NCBI GenBank assembly: GCA_001784175.1 | Contig: MFPR01000028.1 | Span: 69,606-133,605, forward strand | DNA from: Candidatus Lindowbacteria bacterium RIFCSPLOWO2_12_FULL_62_27 | Lineage (GTDB): Bacteria; Lindowbacteria; 2-12-FULL-62-27 | Direction of reading: 5' to 3' | Length of the DNA: 64,000 nucleotides | Shown here: piece by piece, positions 15,206 through 24,592 of the stretch | Layout: each line of letters opens with the position of its first letter | How positions within the stretch are numbered: position 1 is the stretch's first letter | Notes under the pieces: generated by a model | Told to the model about the DNA's origin: nothing | Seen by the model: the letters and a program-made list of their open reading frames with translations, nothing else | The model's database searches: none | Program-made: the position numbers and the translations under genes

Positions 15206-17152
15206 TCAAGGGGTTATTGTAAGGCGAATTACAAATTCTTCCGGCCAAAATTCTTCGGCCGTGACAAAAACTTTCAAATAAAATGCCCTCTCGGAATCAA
15301 CATTTAATTTGAAACTAATTGTTTGTTGTTCCGCATATTTTGCATCGAAAGCCGATGCGTGTAGCGAATATTCATTGTTTTTGGAATCATGTGAAAAATT
15401 GTCTTTAATATAACCAGTGGGGGGCAGATCAAAATAATCTGGGAAGAGGCAGCGCAACCGCAGATTATGCAAATTGATCAGACCAGTATTGTTGATGGAC
15501 ATTTCTAAGCGGTTATCGCTTTGTTTGAGTTGCCGATTAAGGATCGAAATGGACAGAAGACTGTATTGCTTTTTAACCGTATAGGTATTGCCTATGAATT
15601 CAGAGCCCATTTTATCGATATGTTCGCCCGTCTCACTCTGAACGGCAATGTCCCTATTGCCGTAATAGTGCCCCCCGCCATCCTGCCAGAACAAATCTTT
15701 TGGCATTGATATCAACAACTTCTCAAACTCATCAGGTGAGAATTGTCTTCCAAAAATGATCTCGGCAATATTGATAGAAAATCTGCCCTTACTTGAAGTT
15801 TCGGCAAATAATTTCCCGTCAATACCGACTGTAGATTTATAAATGTTGTACGTTTTTTGAAATCTCCACAATTCGAATAAGAATGTTTTCTGATTTTGTG
15901 ACAAGTTGAGTAATCGTGCTTTTGTGTTGTCGATTGTTGATGCGCCAACAAGTTCATTCGCTTTTCCTGCTGAATCCTGCGTGACGGATTGTGGGGGAAA
16001 AAAGTGATTTAAGATTCGTTCGAGACCCCATTCATATGTCACCCCGACCGTGGTGACTAGTGCGGTTACCAGAAGTGAGGATATTATTGTAATTGGACGC
16101 CATTTCTTGCGCACATATTGCAGTAGGCGTTTTAATTTATTTGGTTGCGGCGTTCCTCCAACGCTGGTTTGTAGTGGAGGGAAGTCTGGAGTGCGAATAT
16201 CAGGAGCATTTGATTTCGTATGAATACCGACCTCAGTTACATTAAAGAGTGTGCGATCTACCTTTTTCAATATCCCGAGAAAATATTCGCTATTTTCAAA
16301 ATCGATGTATAAACGGGTCCACAAAGTTTTATCTTTGGCAACAATACTAATTAATGACGATTCACAGGCTTTAGCACCGTCCAAGTATTGACTCCATTCT
16401 GGATTGTGATCGTAGGCATCAAGTCCCTTCTGTCTTGCCCCGATTATGTATCGGATCGCCGTGACTAAAATGTGATATTCTTTTGAATCGGCATCAATTT
16501 TTCGAATGGATTTGAGTTTTTCGATGGTATGTCGGGCCAGAGTTTGTGATGAGTTCGTCAACATACCTGAAATGTTTCCCTTGGTTATACGAATTATGTG
16601 TGGTTCAAGATTATTTGCTTGGGCATATTCTAATGTCTGCTCATAAATGGTGATTGTCTTGCGATACATATCCAAGGCGGTAATAAAATCGTCATTGTTC
16701 CATGCCTGTCTGGCAAGGATTGCAAATTCTTGGGCATTAACTTCAAGCTGATAATATTTCAGGCTCTTCAGTCGTTCGGATAAATGTTGTTTAGTTCTTT
16801 CGGTCAGAGTTGGCGGCGGGGCCTGAATAATCTCTATAGTTTCTGTTACGATTTGTTGTGCCTCCTTGTTGCATTTTAATGCCACTTCGATGTCATTGCC
16901 GCTGTAGTGAAAAGAACTTTGGCAGTAATAACTGTCGTATGAATAGTATTTGCTAAAAACCCGGCTTTGAAAGCGAGTGTCTATGTTTTGTGTTGTGTCT
17001 TTGGCTACTTGATCGGCCAAGACCGAAGCCTCTCTATAAAGGTGCGCTGCTTGCTCATATAAAGGATAGTTATCTTCCGCTATGCGTGCTTGGTCTTGTA
17101 ACTTCCCGGCTTGGTCATACAGTTGTTCAATCTGATCTAATTTGTTTTCCAT
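15206..17152 (-). CDS. TPR-like, single-pass membrane protein of unknown function
   Basis: A 648-residue protein I cannot assign. The N-terminal half (about 1-300) is helical and TPR/MIT-like: EQLYDQAGKLQDQARIAEDNYPLYEQAAHLYREAS and ARQAWNNDDFITALDMYRKTITIYEQ. One strong transmembrane segment lies at about 352-372 (ITIISSLLVTALVTTVGVTY), preceded by basic residues, putting the C-terminal 270 residues across the membrane. That part contains YYGNRDIAVQSETGEHIDKMG and beta-rich sequence. The gene is markedly more AT-rich than its neighbours, a sign of separate origin. It lies 80 bases after the methyltransferase gene on the same strand. Confidence 0.75.
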   Translation of the reverse strand: MENKLDQIEQLYDQAGKLQDQARIAEDNYPLYEQAAHLYREASVLADQVAKDTTQNIDTRFQSRVFSKYYSYDSYYCQSSFHYSGNDIEVALKCNKEAQQIVTETIEIIQAPPPTLTERTKQHLSERLKSLKYYQLEVNAQEFAILARQAWNNDDFITALDMYRKTITIYEQTLEYAQANNLEPHIIRITKGNISGMLTNSSQTLARHTIEKLKSIRKIDADSKEYHILVTAIRYIIGARQKGLDAYDHNPEWSQYLDGAKACESSLISIVAKDKTLWTRLYIDFENSEYFLGILKKVDRTLFNVTEVGIHTKSNAPDIRTPDFPPLQTSVGGTPQPNKLKRLLQYVRKKWRPITIISSLLVTALVTTVGVTYEWGLERILNHFFPPQSVTQDSAGKANELVGASTIDNTKARLLNLSQNQKTFLFELWRFQKTYNIYKSTVGIDGKLFAETSSKGRFSINIAEIIFGRQFSPDEFEKLLISMPKDLFWQDGGGHYYGNRDIAVQSETGEHIDKMGSEFIGNTYTVKKQYSLLSISILNRQLKQSDNRLEMSINNTGLINLHNLRLRCLFPDYFDLPPTGYIKDNFSHDSKNNEYSLHASAFDAKYAEQQTISFKLNVDSERAFYLKVFVTAEEFWPEEFVIRLTITP

Positions 17153-17232
17153 GTGATTCTATTTATACAACAGTAGTTGATTCTTCGGGGCACTGTCGTC
17201 TAACGCATCGGTTGTCATCGTGACAAGCCGAG

Positions 17233-20200
17233 TCACGCGTCGTCGGCACCATCGTCCTGCCCCATCCGGTACTTGATGTCGTAATTCACGATGAAGTCCA
17301 GCTCCTCGTCCGTGAATCCGTAATGCTTCGCCAGAATACTGTCGATTTCGTCGATCACGGGCTTTGAAAGTAGAGCTTTTATTTCGTCATATTCGATTTT
17401 ATGCCCTTGGCTGGTATTGATCGTTTTACGTTTTGAGTTTGCAACAAGATCCTTCTGCAGTCGATTGTAGATTTTCCCCCACTGCGAAGTCTCCCATATG
17501 CGTGGGATTGGAGCCTCACGGAGCAGAACGTCGTTAATATGCTCGCAATCCGAGAAGACGGAATAAAACCAGTAGAACAGTGAAGAGTTTGCCAAGCAAG
17601 TTGCGAAACATGATGACTCTCTTGATACAAAACAGAGGGTTCTTCCGTGCGGGGGGGCGATTTGTTTGCCGTTTCTTTTGAAAAATGGCATACCCACGCA
17701 GGCTTTAACCCAATAACGACAGGCTTCCTGGTAGTACAAAAGATGGTCCGATTCGTTTTGCGTCAATCTCGACAAAACTTGTTCTTGCGTTCCGACCTTT
17801 TGGTGGATGACCTGTTCGAGATCGCTTCCTATTTTAGCAATCCGATGACCATCTTTACGAATGCCGTGCTGGGTCAAGGACAGGGTGGCCAGCGCGTGAT
17901 TGCGCTCTTCTGTATAGAACCGGCATACGCGGGAGCTCAGTATCACCGATTTTGGATCGACCGAAGAAAGTAATATCGATACGGGCATCTCCACGCCATC
18001 GAATACAGATTCTGGGCGACGCGGGAATGAAACTGTATAAAGACTACCGCGCTTCAGCAATATATTCTGTAATGAATCCATTCGTTCTGCAGAAAGCACC
18101 GTAAGCTGCACAATCAATCCGACGCGAGAAATGTTGTGACCGAGTTCTATCGAACGTTCACAGACATAAGAATAGAGATTCTTTGTTTCAAAGGTCTGAT
18201 AACTCTTTGGCAAAATAGAATAGGCAACCTTTGCAGGAGCATATACTACATACGGTGGATTCCCGATAATCACGTCGAACCCGCCGCCGCTCATGATCCC
18301 GTAGAACTCGGCGAACCAGTGGAACGGCAGATGCGATGAGCGCCATTTTTCGAGGAGTTTTGGTTTGTCCGCGTCGACACCGTATTCCTTGGCGAGCAGG
18401 TGATCGATTTCCGTTCGGAGTTTGTTCAGGCGTTTGCGGAGTTCGATTTTTGCGTCGGCGAATTTGGCGGCGTCCATGTCGTGCTCGGTCTGCATCTCAT
18501 GGAATTTCTTGAACGCGCGGTCCACAAGTTCCGCGTCCTCCTCGATGCGCCTGATTTGGTCGTGAAACAAACCCAGCGTGCCTTCTTCGGAGATTTTTAT
18601 CTGATCAAGCGTGGCGTACCCCACAAGCGTGTTGCCCGGGCGGATGTTGAAGTCGATGTCGGGGAGGGGCTCAATCTGGCGGTGGTCGTCGACTTGGGCC
18701 ACGAGTTTCAGGAACAGCCGCAGTTTGCAGATTTCGACGGCTTCCTCCATGATGTCCACGCCGTAGAGGTTGTTCACGACGATGGATTTCAGGATGTAGT
18801 ACCGGCGGTTGGGATGTTTGGCGACTTGTTCGAGCGTTTTCCGGAAGTCGGCGAACTTTTCCGGGCGGTGTTTTTCGCCGGATCGCACAAGGTCGTACAG
18901 AAAAGCCTGCATACGGTCGAGGCAGGCGTCGTAGAGCGGTTCAAGGATATTAAGCGAGGCGAACAAAAACGCGCCCGAGCCGCAGGTCGGGTCGAGCACC
19001 GACACGCGCTCGATGGCCTGCCAGAATGCGCGCAGGACTTCCGGCTCCTCGCAATTCTCAACGGCATCTTCGGCGAACTGGCAGATGTCGAGATTGTACG
19101 TGATGAGGTCGTTGATCGAATGGATGTCGCCCGACTTGAGCTTCACGCGGAGTTCTAAGCACCGATTTCTCCGCGCGACGTATTCGCGCCAAGTTTCAGT
19201 CGGCAGAGTCAGTTTCTTTCCGTCGGCGGCCAGATCGGCTTCACCGAGGTTGTAGCGGCGGTCGAACATTCGTTTTTTAGGGTCGCGCATTCCTTTTTGA
19301 ACGAAATCCGGCAGGGCCGACTCCGGAATGATTTTTCCCTTTTCGTCAATGACGCCCCGGCGGACCGGCTCGTAGATGTATCGGTCGGGATCGGCCGCCA
19401 ATAGTTTCCAGAGGACGCTTCCGGGTTTGAACGCGGCCGCGCATTTTTTCTCGGCGGCGTCGAACAGAAACGGGATGATCGTGTTTCGGGCGATGTATCC
19501 GGTGATGTCCTCCTTGGTATAGTAGGCGCCCATCTGTTTCTGATTGATATATTTTTCGAAGATGTATCCGAGCACGTCCGGATTGATCTCATTGTCGGCG
19601 CGGAGCGGGCGCTCGTCGAGGTGCCACTGGTATTGATCGAAAAAATTGAACAGCCGCTCGAACGCCTCATCGGGGATGTCGATGCCGGTGTGCGTTTTCT
19701 CCAGGTCGTGAACGTCGAAGAGGCCGCCGTTCAAGTAAGGAATTTCCCCGAGAAGCGCCTCGAAATCTTTCTGGCGCGCGCCGGGGGGTTTGCCCAATCC
19801 TTCATGAAACAGACGCATGAGGAAAAACCGGTAGAACGACAGAAACTTGCCCTTGCCCTTTTGCTCCTGAACTTTTGCCATTCGACTGCGCAGATAATTC
19901 GAATCGCCGTCGAGGTAGCCTTTCTTCTGGATGAAGTAAACGAACATGAGACGGTTGAGCATGAGCGACGCATACCAGTCGCGGTCGGATTCGGTCGGAA
20001 TGTTTTTGACGAATTTCAGAAAGGCCGCATGTTCTTCTTTGAAATGCTCGTAAAACCGTTTTGTGACCCGATCGACGTCGAATGCCTGCCGGACGCGGCC
20101 GGCCAACTGCGGCAGATTGACACGTTCTTCTTCGGCCAGTTCGACGGACAGTATTTGCAGTTTCTGGATCAGCGCATCTCCCGGCTGATCTCTGTGGTAG

Positions 20201-20553
20201 GTAGGCTCACGGCAGGCCAGAGGGCGATTCGGTTCGCGCTTGACCCACTGCCACGTCTGCATCGCTCTGTCGGAATCCGTGAAGATAATGATGTGCTCGT
20301 AGGCGGATTTGGTCACCTGGCGTTCAATCTTTCGTCGGACGGCGGAGTTCGGAAACGCCTTCGGGCTTGGCGCCTGGCACTCAAAAACCTGGAAGCCCCG
20401 CTTTTGGGCAACCGCCCGAAGCGCATGCGACTGACCGTCCACCGTGACGTCGATGCCGCCCTGATGTCGGTCCCATCCCAGTTCCTCGATGAACAATGCG
20501 CGAAAGTCGGCCGCTTTCAGGAATTCACGGATGCGGGACGGATTCGCGGGCAC
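17233..20553 (-). CDS. Eco57I-type adenine-specific DNA methyltransferase (PglX/type IIG-like)
   Basis: A 1106-residue protein. SAM-binding motif I VLDPTCGSGAFLF is near residues 514-526 and the amino-methyltransferase motif NPPY near 765, in the N...I order of the gamma class. Around these are YIFEKYINQKQMGAYYT, YGVDIMEEAVEICKLRL and DIDFNIRPGNTLVG, all typical of Eco57I-type enzymes. The N-terminal 200 residues (GFQVFECQAPSPKAF, ERQVTKSAYEHIIIFTD) look like an additional alpha/beta domain; a nuclease there is possible but I cannot show a complete active site. It starts at GTG 20553, three bases after the helicase stop, so the two are surely one operon. Confidence 0.9.
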   Translation of the reverse strand: MPANPSRIREFLKAADFRALFIEELGWDRHQGGIDVTVDGQSHALRAVAQKRGFQVFECQAPSPKAFPNSAVRRKIERQVTKSAYEHIIIFTDSDRAMQTWQWVKREPNRPLACREPTYHRDQPGDALIQKLQILSVELAEEERVNLPQLAGRVRQAFDVDRVTKRFYEHFKEEHAAFLKFVKNIPTESDRDWYASLMLNRLMFVYFIQKKGYLDGDSNYLRSRMAKVQEQKGKGKFLSFYRFFLMRLFHEGLGKPPGARQKDFEALLGEIPYLNGGLFDVHDLEKTHTGIDIPDEAFERLFNFFDQYQWHLDERPLRADNEINPDVLGYIFEKYINQKQMGAYYTKEDITGYIARNTIIPFLFDAAEKKCAAAFKPGSVLWKLLAADPDRYIYEPVRRGVIDEKGKIIPESALPDFVQKGMRDPKKRMFDRRYNLGEADLAADGKKLTLPTETWREYVARRNRCLELRVKLKSGDIHSINDLITYNLDICQFAEDAVENCEEPEVLRAFWQAIERVSVLDPTCGSGAFLFASLNILEPLYDACLDRMQAFLYDLVRSGEKHRPEKFADFRKTLEQVAKHPNRRYYILKSIVVNNLYGVDIMEEAVEICKLRLFLKLVAQVDDHRQIEPLPDIDFNIRPGNTLVGYATLDQIKISEEGTLGLFHDQIRRIEEDAELVDRAFKKFHEMQTEHDMDAAKFADAKIELRKRLNKLRTEIDHLLAKEYGVDADKPKLLEKWRSSHLPFHWFAEFYGIMSGGGFDVIIGNPPYVVYAPAKVAYSILPKSYQTFETKNLYSYVCERSIELGHNISRVGLIVQLTVLSAERMDSLQNILLKRGSLYTVSFPRRPESVFDGVEMPVSILLSSVDPKSVILSSRVCRFYTEERNHALATLSLTQHGIRKDGHRIAKIGSDLEQVIHQKVGTQEQVLSRLTQNESDHLLYYQEACRYWVKACVGMPFFKRNGKQIAPPHGRTLCFVSRESSCFATCLANSSLFYWFYSVFSDCEHINDVLLREAPIPRIWETSQWGKIYNRLQKDLVANSKRKTINTSQGHKIEYDEIKALLSKPVIDEIDSILAKHYGFTDEELDFIVNYDIKYRMGQDDGADDA

Positions 20554-20556
20554 GGG

Positions 20557-23500
20557 TTACGGGGCCTTCCTGGTCAGTGATAGACCCATGGAGCAAATGA
20601 GTTGCGGCTCCTGGACATGCTCGGATTCCTCGACCACGCAAAGCCGTCCTTCTTCCCGCAGGTCCACGACCATCTCGGCCAACTGCTCATTCGAAATTCC
20701 GGCGCGCAGTTGGCGGTTAAGGGCGTCCACCGCGGTTTGCCGCAACGGATACCGATAGATGTCTTCGACGGCCTTGGACAATTGATCCGAGGAAAAAAGG
20801 GTCCCCTTGATTTGTTCGGCATAATGTTTGAGGCGGTCATAGGTGCGGAATCTGGCGCCGGCGGGTCGGCCGAGTTGTCCGCCCGCTGATGATGATTCCT
20901 CTTTCATAATCTGTTCGACCGCCTTATGGACAAGCTCGTGATGGTTCTCCTCGCGCGGCAGGGGCGTCGTGTCGGGCGCGCATTCCGCCGCCTTCAAAAT
21001 AGCGAACTGGGATTCTGTCACGCTGTTGCCGTTTCTATCCATCCACGCAAGCGCGTCGTTTCCCTCGCCTGTTCGCATATAAACCAGGGCGCCGTCCGGT
21101 TCTTTTTCCGTCGGCTTGAACGCGCGCGTCGCGTAGACCACGGGCGGCAAGTCGGGGATGGTTTTTTGAAGACGCGGATCGGCGGTGACGGCGTTTTTCC
21201 AGATTTGGTAGGCATAGGACGCCAGATCGACCTCGGAATCCGCATCGCCGTCGAGCGTCCCGGCCTTTTCCGTAAACAGGTCGCGGATGACCTTCGGATC
21301 CGGCTCGTCCTCAAAAAAACGCTCATCGGCGCCGACGACTTCGGCGTTTTCCTTGAGCCGCCTGCGGACGCGCTGGCGCAAACGGATGATTCGTTCCACG
21401 CCGTCGGCCGGCAGAAAAGAATAGCACAAAATATTTTCCGCTTTTTGTCCGATGCGGTCCACGCGGCCCGCGCGCTGGATGAGCCGGATGATCGCCCAGG
21501 GAAGATCGTAATTGACGACGATCGCGGCGTCCTGAAGATTTTGGCCTTCGCTCAAGACGTCGGTGGCGATCAGGACGCGCAGTTCGTCGTCGGGCCGGAC
21601 ACGGCCGCGCTTTAGGTTGCTTTCGGGACTGAACCGCCATGCGAGTGCGGTCGGATCGTCGTTGTCGCCTGTCACGCCGGCCGCGCCGGCCAACCCGCGC
21701 GCGCGAAGCCGGCCATCGAGATAAAGCACGGTATCGGCAAACTGGGTGAAGACAAGGACTTTTTCTTTTTGATGGTGCCCGCTCAACAATTTCCAGAGGG
21801 CGTCCAGTTTGGCGTCCTTGGCGGGGTCCCACTCGCCGCAGATTTTCAATACGTTGAGGAGCGCCTTGACGTCATCGCGCAATGCTGTGGAGAGATCGCC
21901 AGTGAAGAATTCAGATGGAAGCCACTTGAACCGGCGCTTGAGTGGGCCCGTATATTCAGCGTAAACATCGACCGCGCGCGCCTTGAAATCCGCGGCCGTC
22001 CGGAGAGTCGACGTTTGGGATTTGTTCCGGCGGGTTTCCGTTTCCTCGTCGTCCTGCTCAAGCAGATCGTCTTCATCGTCATCCGAGAAGCGCGTATCGA
22101 GGAGTTCCGCGTCCTGCGTGCCGATGGGGAGAGGCAAATTATTTTCGATGGCGTGGAGATAGACGCAGTTTCGGAGAATGTGCCGCTCGATGGACTGCAA
22201 AAATGCCTGACCGCTGCTCTCAAGGCGCTTGAAGAGATTTGTCCGGCAGAATCCCATCAGCCGCTTGCCGGCCTTGGAAAGATCATCCAGAGTCTTTTTT
22301 TCAGTGGGCGTTGGCGGAGACGGGGGCGAAGGAGCGATGTAGTTCGCGAGGCCGTAGCGAGGCACGGTCAGGCCATTGATGGCGCCGACGACGTTGTCGT
22401 CGTACAGGCGCGCGTATTGATCCGCCGAATCCTTGTCATTGATCTTGAACTTGACCGTCTTGGGCAGGCGGGTCGGGAAGTGGGAGCGAGTGCCGTCTTC
22501 AAACAAAAGATATGGCCGGGCGCTTTTCGGCCTGGGTTTGGCGCACTTGGGGCATGCGCCGTCCGTGGCGGCGATGGGTGATTTGCATGCCGCGCAGTCC
22601 ACGATGGCGTAATTCTCTTGAATGAAAGTCCGAGTCCGCCGGACCAGATAGAGCCGCATGAGTTCGCGCCAGTCGTCGGCGTAGTCGCTTTTCTCAAATG
22701 CGGAGAGCGACCGGACGGGGCATTGGTGTTTGCGGATAAATTCAATTTCGCCGATCGTTCGGAGAAGCTGTTCCGGCCGGATGCTCAATTCGTGATCGTC
22801 GGGAATGAACAGGCGCAACTGATTCGCCAGATCGAGATATGTCTTGTTGTAGGGCGTGGCCGACAGCAGAATGCACTTGCTGTCATTACCGGCGATGTAC
22901 TCCTGAATGGCGCGGTATCGTTTGCCTTCGCGATTGCGTAGGTTGTGGCTCTCGTCGATGATGACAAGCCGGTACCGGCGAAGATCAGGCAGTTCCCGGA
23001 TGGCGCGGCTTATCGAGAGAACTTTGGCGTGCAAGCGGTATTGATCCCGATGGTCCTCCCACATGGACACGAGATTTTTCGGACAGAGGATCAGGGTCTC
23101 CAGACCGAAATCATCCTCGAAGACGCGCGCGAGGGCCGTGGCCATGAGGGTTTTGCCGAGGCCGACGACGTCGCCGATCAGTACGCCACCGCGCTTGTTG
23201 ATGTGATGGGCGGCGATTTTCACGGCCGCCTTCTGGAACTCAAAAAGCCTGTTGCCGAAATCGGTCGGGATTCGAAATTCCGTGAGACCCGCCCGGGCCT
23301 CCTGGGAAAGATGATAGGCCATTTTGATATAGATGTGGTACGGGGGAATGAGGTCCTCTCGCGCCCAGCTTTCCTCGATGATCTGGACCAGCTCGTCGGA
23401 AATGTCGATGCACCTGTTGTCGTTCCAGCGATCCTCGAACCACTTGGACAATTTCTTGCAGGCGTCGTGGTCGAGCACGTCCACGTTCAGCTCGCCCTGC

Positions 23501-24009
23501 TTGGACAGTCCGGCCATGGTCAGGTTGCTGCTGCCGAGGTAGCTGACGATGGGGTTGATTGGGTCCGGCCGGAAGAGCAGATAGAGTTTGGCGTGAAGCG
23601 GATGACGGAGAAACAATTTGACGACAACTTTTTTGGATTTGATCTGTGCGGCCAGGCGGCGCAGGCCGGCTTCGTCCTCGTTTGTCGGGATGCCGATGGT
23701 CAACTGGTCGCGGAAATCCTGCGCCAGTTTTTTCTTGATTCGAAGGACCGTCTGATTGTCCAGTTGGGCGTCATCGTGCGCCAAAGTCATCAGAGTCCGC
23801 AATTCTTCCTGCGGGGGGCGCTGCATGCCGACCAATAACCGGCAACAATGGCCGTCGCCACCGGACCAGCGTTCGACGCGCCGGTCGAGTTGTTTCCAGC
23901 CGCGCAAATTGAAATAGCCGACGCAGAAGTCGGCGCGGTCGGTGATGTCGAGGGTCTGCTGTAAGGCCGTGATGAGGTGGTCGTCGATGTTGTCAAATAT
24001 TCTTGGCAT
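20557..24009 (-). CDS. PLD-like nuclease domain fused to SNF2-type helicase
   Basis: A 1150-residue two-part protein. Residues about 1-200 are a phospholipase-D-like domain: HAKLYLLF at 139-146 (H139, K141) and GSSNLTMAGL at 159-168, one HKD half-site. Residues about 250-960 are an SF2/SNF2 motor: GDVVGLGKT (279-287), IDESHNLRNR (351-360), LLSATPYNKT, a four-cysteine ribbon (C472, C475, C486, C489), LIATDVLSEGQNLQ and QRAGRVDRIGQ. The C-terminus is unrecognised. ATG 24009 (MPRIFDNIDDHLITAL) is chosen since the longer frame runs into an RNA-like element. Such PLD-helicases are seen in DISARM-like and other DNA-targeting defence systems. Confidence 0.92.
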   Translation of the reverse strand: MPRIFDNIDDHLITALQQTLDITDRADFCVGYFNLRGWKQLDRRVERWSGGDGHCCRLLVGMQRPPQEELRTLMTLAHDDAQLDNQTVLRIKKKLAQDFRDQLTIGIPTNEDEAGLRRLAAQIKSKKVVVKLFLRHPLHAKLYLLFRPDPINPIVSYLGSSNLTMAGLSKQGELNVDVLDHDACKKLSKWFEDRWNDNRCIDISDELVQIIEESWAREDLIPPYHIYIKMAYHLSQEARAGLTEFRIPTDFGNRLFEFQKAAVKIAAHHINKRGGVLIGDVVGLGKTLMATALARVFEDDFGLETLILCPKNLVSMWEDHRDQYRLHAKVLSISRAIRELPDLRRYRLVIIDESHNLRNREGKRYRAIQEYIAGNDSKCILLSATPYNKTYLDLANQLRLFIPDDHELSIRPEQLLRTIGEIEFIRKHQCPVRSLSAFEKSDYADDWRELMRLYLVRRTRTFIQENYAIVDCAACKSPIAATDGACPKCAKPRPKSARPYLLFEDGTRSHFPTRLPKTVKFKINDKDSADQYARLYDDNVVGAINGLTVPRYGLANYIAPSPPSPPTPTEKKTLDDLSKAGKRLMGFCRTNLFKRLESSGQAFLQSIERHILRNCVYLHAIENNLPLPIGTQDAELLDTRFSDDDEDDLLEQDDEETETRRNKSQTSTLRTAADFKARAVDVYAEYTGPLKRRFKWLPSEFFTGDLSTALRDDVKALLNVLKICGEWDPAKDAKLDALWKLLSGHHQKEKVLVFTQFADTVLYLDGRLRARGLAGAAGVTGDNDDPTALAWRFSPESNLKRGRVRPDDELRVLIATDVLSEGQNLQDAAIVVNYDLPWAIIRLIQRAGRVDRIGQKAENILCYSFLPADGVERIIRLRQRVRRRLKENAEVVGADERFFEDEPDPKVIRDLFTEKAGTLDGDADSEVDLASYAYQIWKNAVTADPRLQKTIPDLPPVVYATRAFKPTEKEPDGALVYMRTGEGNDALAWMDRNGNSVTESQFAILKAAECAPDTTPLPREENHHELVHKAVEQIMKEESSSAGGQLGRPAGARFRTYDRLKHYAEQIKGTLFSSDQLSKAVEDIYRYPLRQTAVDALNRQLRAGISNEQLAEMVVDLREEGRLCVVEESEHVQEPQLICSMGLSLTRKAP

Positions 24010-24117
24010 GGGCAGACGATAGCTTTGGCGGCGGGAGAGGGCAACGGTGAAAAATGCGGCTTGTGTTTTGAAGGTCGCCTGTATATTATCCGAATTGCGG
24101 CAGATTGCCGCGAAGTT

Positions 24118-24260
24118 GTCGACTGGGAACCATACAGCCTTCCTGCCTGGAGGGGAATGCTCTGTCCACGATGAATACACGTGGACGAGCGTCCTTTTTC
24201 GAACCCGTCCAGGCTTCCCAGTCGACGACGAAGTTCAGGGCGCTCGTCCTTTGCCCATGG
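24118..24260 (+). ncRNA. Structured RNA-like element, copy A
   Basis: Plus-strand folding: outer stem GTCGACTGGGAA/TTCCCAGTCGAC (24118-24129 with 24215-24226), inner stem GCCTGGA/TCCAGGC, apical hairpin GCTCTGTCCACG/CGTGGACGAGC. It shares sequence blocks with copy B at 45208-45342 (ACCATA in the 5' bulge, GCTCTG, GAACCCGTC, CGACGACGAAGTTC-GGGCG), though most stem sequences differ. It ends just before the ribosome-binding region of the next small gene. Class unknown; a riboswitch or 6S-like RNA is possible. Confidence 0.5.
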
Positions 24261-24269
24261 GGAACACAG

Positions 24270-24398
24270 ATGAAAATACCGGAGTGGATCCGATACGACC
24301 CAGAGGATCCGAAGCAGAGGCATGATGCGCGAATCGCGCTGGCGATTCTTGCCCTCGGCGCGGTGCTGGCGGTACTGCGGCAGTTCGGGTTGCTCTGA
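24270..24398 (+). CDS. Small single-pass membrane protein (42 aa)
   Basis: MKIPEWIRYDPEDPKQRHDA followed by a hydrophobic helix RIALAILALGAVLAVLRQFG: a charged cytoplasmic head and one transmembrane segment. TGGGGAA precedes ATG 24270. The stop overlaps the ATG of the next gene (TGATG), so both are probably co-translated, downstream of RNA-like element A. No family recognised. Confidence 0.55.
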   Translation: MKIPEWIRYDPEDPKQRHDARIALAILALGAVLAVLRQFGLL

Positions 24399-24592
24399 TG
24401 GCGGAGTTTTGTCTCGCGTGCTATCTGTCGCAAATCAAGCCCGAGGATGTCGATACGGCGGCGGTGGCGCTGTCCGAGGGCGAGGAGCTTTGCGAGGGGT
24501 GCGGGGAGTTTAAGCAGATTGTCGAGACGGTGGCAGAGCCGGTCCCGAGAAGGCGGACATTTCGGGAGATATTCTTGCGGTGGAGGATTTAG
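24398..24592 (+). CDS. Small zinc-ribbon-like protein (64 aa)
   Basis: MAEFCLACYLSQIKPEDVDT then LSEGEELCEGCGEFKQIV gives two CxxC pairs about 30 residues apart, a plausible structural zinc site. Proteins of this look occur on mobile elements with unknown function. Coupled to the upstream membrane peptide by a TGATG overlap. Confidence 0.6.
   Translation: MAEFCLACYLSQIKPEDVDTAAVALSEGEELCEGCGEFKQIVETVAEPVPRRRTFREIFLRWRI

Noticed and set aside
18400..19158. Long plus-strand frames opposite the methyltransferase and helicase genes
   Set aside because: Complement of genes with conserved motifs; typical GC-rich antisense frames.
13531..24009. Assignment of the cluster to classical DISARM or BREX
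   Set aside because: The hallmark genes (DrmA/DrmB with DUF1998; PglZ, BrxC, BrxL) are missing; only the methyltransferase, PLD and SNF2 components are shared.
24118..24260. RNA-like element as an integron attC site
   Set aside because: It is hairpin-like, but there is no GTTRRRY core at the ends and no integron integrase nearby.
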